Part shown: positions 1-6,706 of the stretch, in pieces
How the letters are laid out: every line of letters starts with the position of its first letter
How positions within the stretch are numbered: position 1 is the first letter of the stretch
NCBI GenBank assembly: GCA_023356515.1
Contig: JAKQYG010000109.1
Span: forward strand, 1 to 10,281
From: Trichodesmium sp. MAG_R04
Lineage (GTDB): Bacteria > Cyanobacteriota > Cyanobacteriia > Cyanobacteriales > Microcoleaceae
Direction: 5' to 3'
Length of the DNA stretch: 10,281 nt
Position numbers and translations under genes: made by a program
The notes under the pieces: model-generated
Told to the model about the DNA's origin: nothing
Seen by the model: the letters and a program-made list of their open reading frames with translations, nothing else
Databases searched by the model: none

Positions 1-840
1 TATTTCTTTTTGTTGCCCACGCCAAACAATGGCATCCCCACCACAACGTTGATGATCTACTAAATTAGGATAACTTTGGCGCAAAGCAGCGATCGCTGCA
101 TCTTCTGTATAACCAATACCACCTTTTAGCCATTGTATAATTAAAACTCTATGAGACTGGTCTTGACTAATGCCTCGGCCTATTGCTTGTAATGCTTTAC
201 CTAAAGCACTGGTAGATTTACCTTTACCAGCACCAGTATAAATCTCAATCCCTGTTATATTATGAGCTTTAGCTGTGGGATGTTGATGAGGTTTCATTTC
301 TGAATGTAAGTCAGCGATGTCCAATAAAGCTTGTGGAGCTGCACGACCCGTAGCTATAATTTCTAATTGTTCTGATTTATTCTTGATAGTATGAATTACT
401 TCATCTACAGGCAATAAACCTAAGTCTAAAACAGGGTTGAGTTCATCTAATACTACTACTGAGTATAGGTCGGAGGCGATCGCTCCTTTTGCCACATCCC
501 AACCACGTTGTGCTTCTTGATGGTCAAATTGAATGATTTGATCGGGGCCAAAATACTCAGAACGTCCTGTGCGTACTTGGTCTATAAGATGAGGAAAGCC
601 TTTTTGTAGTGCTTCTATGGCAGCATCTTCATAATAAGATCGGCCAGGACCTTTGAGAAATCTAAGTAATAATACTCTGGTAGGAGAGTCAGAATGTATG
701 CCAAGGCCAATAGAACGTAAAACTACTCCCAAAGCTGCCTGGGATTTACCTTTACTTGCTCCATCGTAAACATGAATTTGACCCACAATTCTTTCTGAGA
801 TAAGTTGTGCAGTGCGTATACCAATTCCGTTTCTTCTCAT
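1..840 (-). CDS. cobO: Tandem-domain cob(I)yrinic acid a,c-diamide adenosyltransferase (CobO/BtuR type), C-terminus cut by window edge
   Basis: Transfers the adenosyl group of ATP to reduced corrinoid cobalt, in the cytoplasm, during B12 coenzyme synthesis. The frame is open for 280 codons from the ATG at 840 and runs off the left edge. It holds two copies of the same P-loop domain. Domain 1 has GASKGKSQ at residues 27-34, LDELN at 131-135 and an ATGRAAP segment near 165-172. Domain 2 has GAGKGKST at residues 203-210, followed by RVLIIQWLKGG, matching RVLLLRFLKGP of domain 1. A single-domain CobO is about 200 residues, so roughly 100 or more residues are missing here. The start is supported by AGGAGAGG at 852-859. 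The gene is divergent from fraC across a 585-base spacer. The family call is firm; adenosyltransferase activity of each half is inferred, and domain 1 has the less typical P-loop. Confidence 0.85.
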   Translation of the reverse strand, partial: MRRNGIGIRTAQLISERIVGQIHVYDGASKGKSQAALGVVLRSIGLGIHSDSPTRVLLLRFLKGPGRSYYEDAAIEALQKGFPHLIDQVRTGRSEYFGPDQIIQFDHQEAQRGWDVAKGAIASDLYSVVVLDELNPVLDLGLLPVDEVIHTIKNKSEQLEIIATGRAAPQALLDIADLHSEMKPHQHPTAKAHNITGIEIYTGAGKGKSTSALGKALQAIGRGISQDQSHRVLIIQWLKGGIGYTEDAAIAALRQSYPNLVDHQRCGGDAIVWRGQQKEI

Positions 841-1425
841 AAAATGATTGACCTCTCCTAATCTAATTTTTTTCCATAATTAGTCAAAACTTTATTTGTT
901 TTAAAGTTTCAACCTCTCCTTATTTTATTAATCCATTCATCAATATAATAGGTATCCCTCAAAATTTGAAAGCTGTTATCTTTAAATTAATTTAATTGAT
1001 AAAAAAATTGATATACCTGGTTCAAATTATTCAATTATTGTGACTATGGTAAAGTAGGAAACTTGTCATAGCTATTCTCAACGCTTAGACTTTATTCGCT
1101 TTAATTATAAATTTTTTTTGTAGCTCTGAATTGCTAGGCTTTTTTTCAAAATCTATATTATTCTTAGCAGAAAGCTAAACTCTCATTCTAAACAACATGG
1201 ACACAGGCAAATAATTTTTCTAATTTGGCTTGTTGCTACTTCCTCAGATATACCCTATAGTTATATTAGTTATATTTGGTATTCGTATTATTTTTAATCT
1301 ATGTATTATACATATAACATAGGCTAAGTTAATATGCAATATGTTCAGAAAAGGAAGATATAGCGTCTCAGACTTAAAAGTATATTTGAAACAAATTTTA
1401 GTTTCTTTGTCTGCGGAAATTAACT
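841..1425. other. Divergent spacer between cobO and fraC, no gene
   Basis: AT-rich, with no convincing ORF, tRNA or cobalamin-riboswitch core. An inverted repeat AAACTTTA (887-894) / TAAAGTTT (902-909) sits between the two AGGAGAGG copies on the cobO side. On the fraC side there is the palindrome ATGTATTATACAT at 1301-1313, inside the larger repeat CTATGT/ACATAG (1299-1322). Promoters for both genes should lie here, but no -35/-10 pair stands out from the AT background. Confidence 0.5.
852..859 (-). promoter_or_regulatory. Ribosome binding site of cobO
   Basis: Read on the minus strand this is AGGAGAGG, 11 bases before the ATG at 840, and it supports that start. A second copy of the same octamer lies about 60 bases further upstream (912-919) but is not followed by a usable ORF. 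Confidence 0.6.
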
Positions 1426-1929
1426 ATGAATTTAACTATTTTACCTTTAAGGGTAATTATTTCTCAATCTTTAATTTTATTAGTAATAATTGCCATCGAA
1501 TCATATTTTTTTCAACTAAGACTTAATTTAACACCAAAAGTCAGTGTTGAATATGCAACTGTAATAAATTTAATTTCTACTTGTATAGGATGGGTTCTCT
1601 TTTTCTATGGTGTAAGTCTATTACCAAGCATGTGGGAAAAACAAATGGTAGCTTATATTTTATTTGGTAAGATTGGCGCTATTTATCCTGGGTTTATGCT
1701 TTTTATATTTTTGTTTTTTTTGATTTCTCTAATTATCAAGTTAGTAGGTTTTAATTTTTGTGATTCTTTATGGAATGAAAAGTCTAAAAATCCTGCTGCT
1801 GGCACGAAGATATATCAAGTATTTAGAGAGTTAAGAACACCAAAGTTTATGGTGATTCTAGTAGCTCACACTTGCAGTAACTTAGCAATAGGGTTGATTT
1901 TATTTTTACAGAGGTCTCAGCTAACATGA
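1426..1929 (+). CDS. fraC: Filament integrity protein FraC
   Basis: An integral membrane protein of 167 residues. Hydrophobic segments lie at about 8-30, 43-65, 86-107 and 140-161, which fits four membrane passes. The N-terminal pattern LPLRVIISQ, then YATVINLISTCIGWVLFF, is as I remember cyanobacterial FraC. Gene order with a FraD-like and an ABC-2-permease-like gene matches the fraC-fraD-fraE cluster of Anabaena. There FraC localises to septa between cells and, with FraD, is needed for long filaments and for intercellular molecular exchange. The ATG at 1426 is chosen because it puts LPLR close to the N-terminus; GGAA at 1415-1418 is a modest ribosome binding site. The stop codon overlaps the start of fraD (ATGA), so translation of the two is probably coupled. 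The call rests on recognition from memory plus gene order. Confidence 0.82.
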   Translation: MNLTILPLRVIISQSLILLVIIAIESYFFQLRLNLTPKVSVEYATVINLISTCIGWVLFFYGVSLLPSMWEKQMVAYILFGKIGAIYPGFMLFIFLFFLISLIIKLVGFNFCDSLWNEKSKNPAAGTKIYQVFRELRTPKFMVILVAHTCSNLAIGLILFLQRSQLT

Positions 1930-2966
1930 AAGAAATTTGGAAAAGTCTGACTGATTTTTTTGGGTCTATTATTAGTTTTCTGAAGAAGACACTTGATTTT
2001 ATTTTGCCTCCTAGATTTTGGCATTGGCGAACGTTTTTATTATTGACAATATTTTTATGGTTGTTGTCAATTATTATTAGTGAACTTGATAGTAACAAGG
2101 AAGAGGAGATTTATTTTATTTCTAGTTTGAGTTGGCTATCTTTAACAATTGCTGTGGGATGGCGTACTAATCAAAAACCATTTGTTCTCGGTAAATTAAG
2201 TTTTTCTCCTTGGATAATAGGGGGATTAATTTGTTTTCTATTATATGAAAATTTGGAAACTAATATTCAGTATATTGCAATTGTTATTTGGCCAGTAATT
2301 TCTATCTGTTTTGCAGGGATGATTTTAGTATTAAATTCTTATGAAGCAGAAAAAAAAGTAAAAATTTATCAATTATCAAAATCAAGTTTTGTAATTTTAA
2401 TGCTGGTTAGTTTTTTGCTTAGTTGTTGGTTGAAGTTACATTTTATGATTCAGTTTATGGTAAAACAATACCCAACAATGGCAGAAAATGATTTAAGTCA
2501 AAGTACCTTTGTTTATCGATTAATAACACCTTCAATCAATGATTATCGAGGCACAAAAATTTTAAACTTAATGGAGCAAAAGTTAAAAAATGATTTGGGT
2601 AATCAAAGGTTGGGGTTATCAGTACCTAAGATGAAGTTGAGATTGGAAAATATTAAAAATGAAGCAACTAAGGAAATATCTGTAGTTAAAGAAGATGATT
2701 TATGGAAGTTACAAACACCAATAGTTGCTAACCAGTCTGGATATCAATTAGAGTTACAATTATTTTGGAGAGGACCTACAGCTAAAGATGAAAGTTATTA
2801 TTTGAATAAAAGTTGTAAGATAAGTGAAAAAGTTGGTCAAAGAAGTTCTGGTTCTAATGGACAAAATGAAGCTGTACCAATTAGGGTTGGTGATATTAAA
2901 TGTGGTGCTGTAGATAAGAAGATTGTTAAACTAGAAAGCCAACAAGAAAATATCAAAAAAATTTAA
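1926..2966 (+). CDS. fraD: Septal junction protein FraD
   Basis: A 346-residue membrane protein. The N-terminal 30 residues are amphipathic. Five hydrophobic segments follow at about 36-53, 61-78, 95-108, 113-136 and 152-175, and then a soluble tail of about 170 residues. In Anabaena FraD is a septal junction component with five membrane passes and a C-terminal domain on the periplasmic side; it contributes to the plug of the junction. Length and topology here match that description. The tail carries two cysteines, Cys297 and Cys326, which could form a disulfide if the tail is periplasmic (inference). The start overlaps the fraC stop by 4 bases, and fraE follows after 44 bases on the same strand, so one transcript is likely. 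The assignment depends on topology and gene order more than on sharp motifs. Confidence 0.82.
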   Translation: MKEIWKSLTDFFGSIISFLKKTLDFILPPRFWHWRTFLLLTIFLWLLSIIISELDSNKEEEIYFISSLSWLSLTIAVGWRTNQKPFVLGKLSFSPWIIGGLICFLLYENLETNIQYIAIVIWPVISICFAGMILVLNSYEAEKKVKIYQLSKSSFVILMLVSFLLSCWLKLHFMIQFMVKQYPTMAENDLSQSTFVYRLITPSINDYRGTKILNLMEQKLKNDLGNQRLGLSVPKMKLRLENIKNEATKEISVVKEDDLWKLQTPIVANQSGYQLELQLFWRGPTAKDESYYLNKSCKISEKVGQRSSGSNGQNEAVPIRVGDIKCGAVDKKIVKLESQQENIKKI

Positions 2967-2991
2967 AATTTGAAATAAAAAAAATTCAGTT

Positions 2992-2997
2992 GGAGGT
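2992..2997 (+). promoter_or_regulatory. Ribosome binding site of fraE
   Basis: GGAGGT lies in the 44-base fraD-fraE gap, 13 bases before the ATG at 3011. It is the strongest Shine-Dalgarno match in the fra cluster and suggests that fraE is translated independently of fraD. Confidence 0.55.
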
Positions 2998-3010
2998 CAG
3001 ATAATATTCT

Positions 3011-3784
3011 ATGAATGGTAGTAGAATTATTAAAATTGCTAAGAATGTATTTTCCGAAGCAATTCGCGATCGCATCCTTTATATAATCGGTTTATTTGCT
3101 GTATTGATGATAGCTGCTGTGAGATTAATTCCAGAATTATCTGTAGGCACAGAGGATAAAATAATTTTAGATTTTGGGTTGGCAGCTATTAGTATTTTAG
3201 GTTTAATTGTGACTGTTTTTGTCGGTACGGGTTTAGTAAACAAGGAAATTGAAAAACGTACTGTTTATATTTTAGTTGCTAAACCTTTGAGTCGTTCAGA
3301 ATTAATTATTGGTAAACACATTGGTTTATCGGGAGTTTTAGCTGTTTTATTAATAGCTATGACTATAATATATGGATTGATTCTTAGTTTAAGTGGAATT
3401 GATTATCCTGTAGGTAGCATTTTAGTAACTGTAATATTTATATTTATTCAATTGTCCTTACTTACGGCAGTGGCTATTCTATTTGGTGTATTTACGAGTT
3501 CTTTATTAGCAACATTATTTACATTTGGTATCTATTTAATGGGAAATCTAAGTAGGGATTTGGTGAAGTTGGGCGATTTAAGTGATAACCCTGGAATTAA
3601 AAAGTTAATGATGGGATTATATGTTGTATTACCAGATTTAAGCAGATTAGATTTGAAAAATGATGCAGTTTATGGTCTACTACCAAGCATGGATAATTTA
3701 TTTACTAATTTGGCTTATGCTTTGCTCTATACAATGTTGCTTTTATCAATTACTATTGCTATGTTTGCTAGGCGAGAATTTTGA
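3011..3784 (+). CDS. fraE: ABC-2 type permease subunit FraE
   Basis: A 257-residue membrane protein of the ABC-2 permease family. About six hydrophobic segments lie near 22-40, 53-73, 104-127, 135-154, 155-178 and 232-252. The loop NKEIEKRTVYILVAKPLSR (about 77-95), followed by IIGKHIGL, is the hallmark of this family, where the cytoplasmic stretch contacts the ATPase. It lies third in the fraC-fraD-fraE order known from Anabaena, where FraE supports filament integrity and heterocyst maturation. No ATP-binding partner is encoded in this window, so its ATPase must be elsewhere or it acts without one. A HIP1 octamer lies at 3066-3073 near the 5' end. Substrate unknown. The family is certain; the fraE name rests on gene order. 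Confidence 0.83.
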   Translation: MNGSRIIKIAKNVFSEAIRDRILYIIGLFAVLMIAAVRLIPELSVGTEDKIILDFGLAAISILGLIVTVFVGTGLVNKEIEKRTVYILVAKPLSRSELIIGKHIGLSGVLAVLLIAMTIIYGLILSLSGIDYPVGSILVTVIFIFIQLSLLTAVAILFGVFTSSLLATLFTFGIYLMGNLSRDLVKLGDLSDNPGIKKLMMGLYVVLPDLSRLDLKNDAVYGLLPSMDNLFTNLAYALLYTMLLLSITIAMFARREF

Positions 3785-4047
3785 TATAGTAATTCCCATT
3801 TTTTAGGGAGTAGGGGAGTAGTAAAAATAAGGGTAATTCTGCATAATAATGGTAAAATGTAAATAGGTTAAAATTGAATTTTCTAGTTATACACTATCCT
3901 AAATCTCAATCCACTAATCTACTAAAATTATCTATACTAACTCCAAGCTTTTCCAAGCATTCGAGTTTTTGTTACATAAACTCTTATAGAATTGCTGTGC
4001 TAAATTTATATGTAATATGCGGTATATATTTGATTAGGAAAAAGATA
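3785..4047. other. Spacer between fraE and larE
   Basis: Begins with a short hairpin TCCC/GGGA (about 3794-3809) that runs into a two-copy purine repeat of the GGGAGTA type. No T-tract follows, so it is a weak terminator candidate at best. An open frame from a TTG at 3874 runs into larE, but its residues do not belong to the LarE family. Nothing else is seen. Confidence 0.35.
4036..4039 (+). promoter_or_regulatory. Ribosome binding site that decides the larE start
   Basis: AGGA lies 8 bases before the ATG at 4048. It supports this start over the longer frame that opens at a TTG at 3874. Confidence 0.5.
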
Positions 4048-4869
4048 ATGTTAATCAAAAAACTAGAAGAACTAAAAAATATATTTACTGAAATGGAGAA
4101 AGCTTTAATTGCTTATTCTGGTGGAATAGATAGTACTTTAGTTGCGAAAGTTGCTTATGATATTTTGGGAGATAAAGCTTTAGCTGTCACTGCTGTTTCA
4201 CCTTCTTTATTGTCTGAAGATTTGGAAGATGCTCGAATTCAAGCAGCAGTTATTGGTCTTCTTCATGAAGAAGTAAATACTCATGAAATGGAGAATAAAA
4301 ATTATACTTCTAATCCAATAAATCGTTGCTATTTTTGCAAAAGTGAATTGCATGATACTCTGAAAAATTTGGCATTAAAAAGAGGTTATTCTTATGTAGT
4401 AGATGGTGTTAATGCTGAGGATTTACGAGATTATCGTCCTGGTATTCAAGCAGCAAAAGAAAGAGGCGCAAGATCGCCTTTAGCAGAAGTAGGAATGAAC
4501 AAGTTTGAAGTTAGACAACTTGCGAAATATTTAGATTTACCTTGGTGGGATAAACCTGCTCAACCTTGTTTAAGTTCGCGGTTTCCTTATGGGGAAAAAA
4601 TAACTTTAGAAAAGTTACAAAGGGTAGGACGTGGAGAAAGATATTTGCGATATTTGGGATTAAAAAATTTACGGGTACGTTCGGAAAAAGATACTGCTCG
4701 TATTGAAATTTTGCCAGAAAAAATTACGGAGTTTGTGTTAACAATAGATTTGCCTCAGTTGGTGGAAAAATTTAAAGAGTTTGGCTTTATTTATGTGACT
4801 TTAGATTTAGAAGGATATCGGAGTGGGAAGTTAAATCAGGTTTTGTCACCAGAGATATTAGACGGATAA
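4048..4869 (+). CDS. larE: ATP-dependent sulfur transferase LarE (nickel-pincer nucleotide cofactor synthesis)
   Basis: LarE adenylates and thiolates the two carboxylates of a pyridinium mononucleotide, the step before nickel insertion by LarC; the cofactor is known from lactate racemase LarA. The 273-residue product has the PP-loop SGGIDST at residues 24-30, RCYFCKSEL with Cys94 and Cys97, and KPAQPCLSSRFPYG with Cys174. Cys174 corresponds to the conserved cysteine near position 176 of the Lactobacillus enzyme, which gives up its own sulfur there. The extra CxxC pair resembles LarE forms described as carrying an iron-sulfur cluster, so the sulfur may come from a cluster rather than be sacrificial. 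The ATG at 4048 is chosen because AGGA lies 8 bases upstream, family homology begins there and the length fits. No larA, larB or larC is in view. Confidence 0.88.
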   Translation: MLIKKLEELKNIFTEMEKALIAYSGGIDSTLVAKVAYDILGDKALAVTAVSPSLLSEDLEDARIQAAVIGLLHEEVNTHEMENKNYTSNPINRCYFCKSELHDTLKNLALKRGYSYVVDGVNAEDLRDYRPGIQAAKERGARSPLAEVGMNKFEVRQLAKYLDLPWWDKPAQPCLSSRFPYGEKITLEKLQRVGRGERYLRYLGLKNLRVRSEKDTARIEILPEKITEFVLTIDLPQLVEKFKEFGFIYVTLDLEGYRSGKLNQVLSPEILDG

Positions 4870-5002
4870 TTTATGATTCAATAAAGCCTTGGGATTACTT
4901 TTTTAGAAAATTTTATAACATTGTACTTAAGCTATAACCTTTGGAGTTAGCTTTCTAAATTTGAAAAAAAAATGCCTCACAACTTTTATTTTTTATGAAT
5001 AA

Positions 5003-5032
5003 TTGTGAAAATTATAAAATCAATGATATGCT
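5003..5032 (+). promoter_or_regulatory. Candidate sigma-70-type promoter of hisC
   Basis: TTGTGA at 5003-5008 and TATGCT at 5027-5032 are separated by 18 bases. This predicts a transcript start near 5040 and a leader of about 30 bases before the hisC ATG at 5071. The background is AT-rich, so chance matches are common. Confidence 0.4.
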
Positions 5033-5070
5033 CTGATTAACCAACAAAAATTATTTAATTAAGTCAAGTT

Positions 5071-6201
5071 ATGTTATCTTTTATTCGTTCAGATCTTAAT
5101 AATCTTAAAGCTTATACTCCTCATACTGGTGTTGGCTCAGACATTCCTTTGGATCGATTAGATACTAATGAATGTCCTTATGATTTGCCAGATAATTTAA
5201 AGCAAAAATTAGCTGAAGTTTATCAAGATTTAATTGAAACAAACCGTTATCCTGATGGTAGTCATTTAAGACTAAAAGAAGGAATCGCTCAATACGTAAA
5301 TGAAGCAACTCCTTCAGCTAATATTTCTGCTACTAATATTTCTGTTGGGAATGGTTCTGATGAATTAATTCGCTCTCTATTAATTGCTAGTTGCTTAGGA
5401 GGCGATGGTTCTATTTTAACGGCAACTCCTACTTTTTCTATGTATTCTATTCTGGCTAAAACTTTAGGTATTTCCGTGCTAAATGTAGAGAGAAAAGAAT
5501 CGAATTTTGAAATAGATATTGCTGCTGCTCAGGATACTATTAATCAAATAAAAAATCCTTCTTTAAGGGTGGTATTTGTTGTTAACCCAAATTCTCCAAC
5601 TGCTAATGCTTTAACTTCTAAAGAATTATCATGGTTGCGGAGTCTGCCAGATGATATTTTAGTAGTAATTGATGAGGCTTATTTTGAGTTTCATCAAATT
5701 TCCGTAGTTGAAGAATTAGAGCGACATCCTAATTGGGTTATTTTAAGAACTTTTTCTAAAGCTTTTAGGTTGGCTTCATTGCGGGTAGGATATGCGATCG
5801 CTCACCCAAAAGTTATTATTAATTTAGAAAAAGTTCGCCTTCCCTACAACTTATCAAGTTTTTCTCAAGCTGCTGCTCAGTTAGTGCTTAATTATAGCCA
5901 AGATTTACTATCTTTTATTCCAGAAATTTTGAGAGAAAGAGGTAAATTGTTTACTACTTTTGCAGAAATTCCTGTTTTGAAGGTTTGGGAAAGTGCTGCT
6001 AATTTTTTATATATTAGACTTACGGATGAAGGATTAAAGTTAATGGGTGAAAGTTCTCAAGATAAAAGTTTAAATAGTTTAATGCAGCAACTTAAAAATC
6101 AGGGGACTTTAATTCGTCATACTGGTGGAGGGTTAAGAATTACGGTAGGCACTCCTGAAGAAAATCAGCGCACAGTTGAGAGAATTAAAAGCATTTTTTG
6201 A
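5071..6201 (+). CDS. hisC: Histidinol-phosphate aminotransferase
   Basis: A class I/II PLP-dependent aminotransferase that converts imidazole acetol phosphate and glutamate to histidinol phosphate and 2-oxoglutarate in histidine synthesis. At 376 residues it is full length. Visible family features are LDTNECPYDLP (about 30-40), NGSDELIRSL (94-103), VNPNSPTA (171-178), DEAYFEF (201-207) and SKAFRLASLRVGYAIA (229-244) with the PLP-binding Lys230. The C-terminal arginine is Arg356 in GGGLRITVG. The N-terminus MLSFIRSDL is as in cyanobacterial HisC, which supports the start, although no clear Shine-Dalgarno precedes it. It stands alone with no other his genes beside it, as is usual in cyanobacteria. 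A HIP1 octamer lies at 5794-5801. Aromatic aminotransferases are close relatives, but the motif set favours HisC. Confidence 0.9.
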   Translation: MLSFIRSDLNNLKAYTPHTGVGSDIPLDRLDTNECPYDLPDNLKQKLAEVYQDLIETNRYPDGSHLRLKEGIAQYVNEATPSANISATNISVGNGSDELIRSLLIASCLGGDGSILTATPTFSMYSILAKTLGISVLNVERKESNFEIDIAAAQDTINQIKNPSLRVVFVVNPNSPTANALTSKELSWLRSLPDDILVVIDEAYFEFHQISVVEELERHPNWVILRTFSKAFRLASLRVGYAIAHPKVIINLEKVRLPYNLSSFSQAAAQLVLNYSQDLLSFIPEILRERGKLFTTFAEIPVLKVWESAANFLYIRLTDEGLKLMGESSQDKSLNSLMQQLKNQGTLIRHTGGGLRITVGTPEENQRTVERIKSIF

Positions 6202-6706
6202 TATCTTCATGGTTTCTTTGGCTCAACGAATTGCACTCAGCAAACCATAGTTAACTTCTAGCAATTGAGTTGACTAGGTTGTGGGGCCTGGCAGCACCTA
6301 TAGCAACCTGTGCTAGTATGTTTGCATAATACAAATTGCTACTAATATAATATATGTGAAAGTATTGGTAAAAGAAGCAAAAATTAGACTAAACCAGTTA
6401 GCTTGAACTATAATTCAACATGACTCAGGTAAGGCGCAAACTACTATGATATGGGACCATGAGGTGGGCTTTTGAGACTATAGAACTGCCAAAAAAACCC
6501 TTAACTGAACTGTATTGGACTATAGTTCTTTATTCATTGATACTAATCAGTTTTAGTTACTAATTAAGCAATAAACTATAACCAATTTAAGTTTTTGTAG
6601 CTGTAAGTTTAATACTGACCAAGAATCAATTTTGATGGGTCATCAGTTATCATAAGATAACTAAGTAACAAGTCTACACCATACCCTAGATTAGTTTAAG
6701 AACATG
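6202..6706. other. Gene-free interval between convergent hisC and accA
   Basis: No intact gene is seen. Right after hisC the repeat ATGGTTT (6209-6215) / AAACCAT (6242-6248) could fold; it has no T-tract. AGCAC/GTGCT at about 6293-6314 is a second weak hairpin. A plus-strand frame from a GTG near 6356 is broken by TGA twice within about 45 codons and may be an eroded ORF of unknown family. The motif ACTATA recurs at 6406, 6477 and 6519 in direct and inverted contexts. A tight palindrome lies at 6645-6662. Confidence 0.4.
6645..6662 (-). terminator. Hairpin downstream of accA, possible terminator
   Basis: AGTTATC, a 4-base loop, then GATAACT: a perfect 7-bp stem about 45 bases beyond the accA stop. 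It is AT-rich and no U-tract follows in the accA direction, so it could equally be a symmetric protein-binding site. Confidence 0.25.

Noticed and set aside
1017..1030. GGTTCAAAT, like a tRNA T-loop
   Set aside because: No flanking stem, acceptor end or anticodon arm can be built around it.
841..1425. Cobalamin riboswitch before cobO
   Set aside because: I searched the cobO leader by eye for the conserved B12-box-like core and found none.
1341..1526. 61-codon plus-strand ORF overlapping the start of fraC
   Set aside because: It lies in another frame, shows no recognisable protein pattern, and overlaps the membrane-protein coding frame of fraC.
1847..2098. 83-codon minus-strand ORF
   Set aside because: It is antisense to the fraC end and fraD start, both well supported; the AT-rich sequence yields such frames by chance.
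3794..3822. Heptanucleotide repeat array (STRR type)
   Set aside because: Only two imperfect copies of a GGGAGTA-like unit are present, too few to call an array.
3874..4047. N-terminal extension of larE from a TTG start
   Set aside because: These 58 codons do not resemble LarE, and an ATG with AGGA 8 bases upstream at 4048 gives the usual length.
4931..4956. AAGCTA/TAGCTT repeat after larE as a terminator
   Set aside because: The stem is only 6 bp with a loop of about 14 bases and no T-tract follows on the larE strand.
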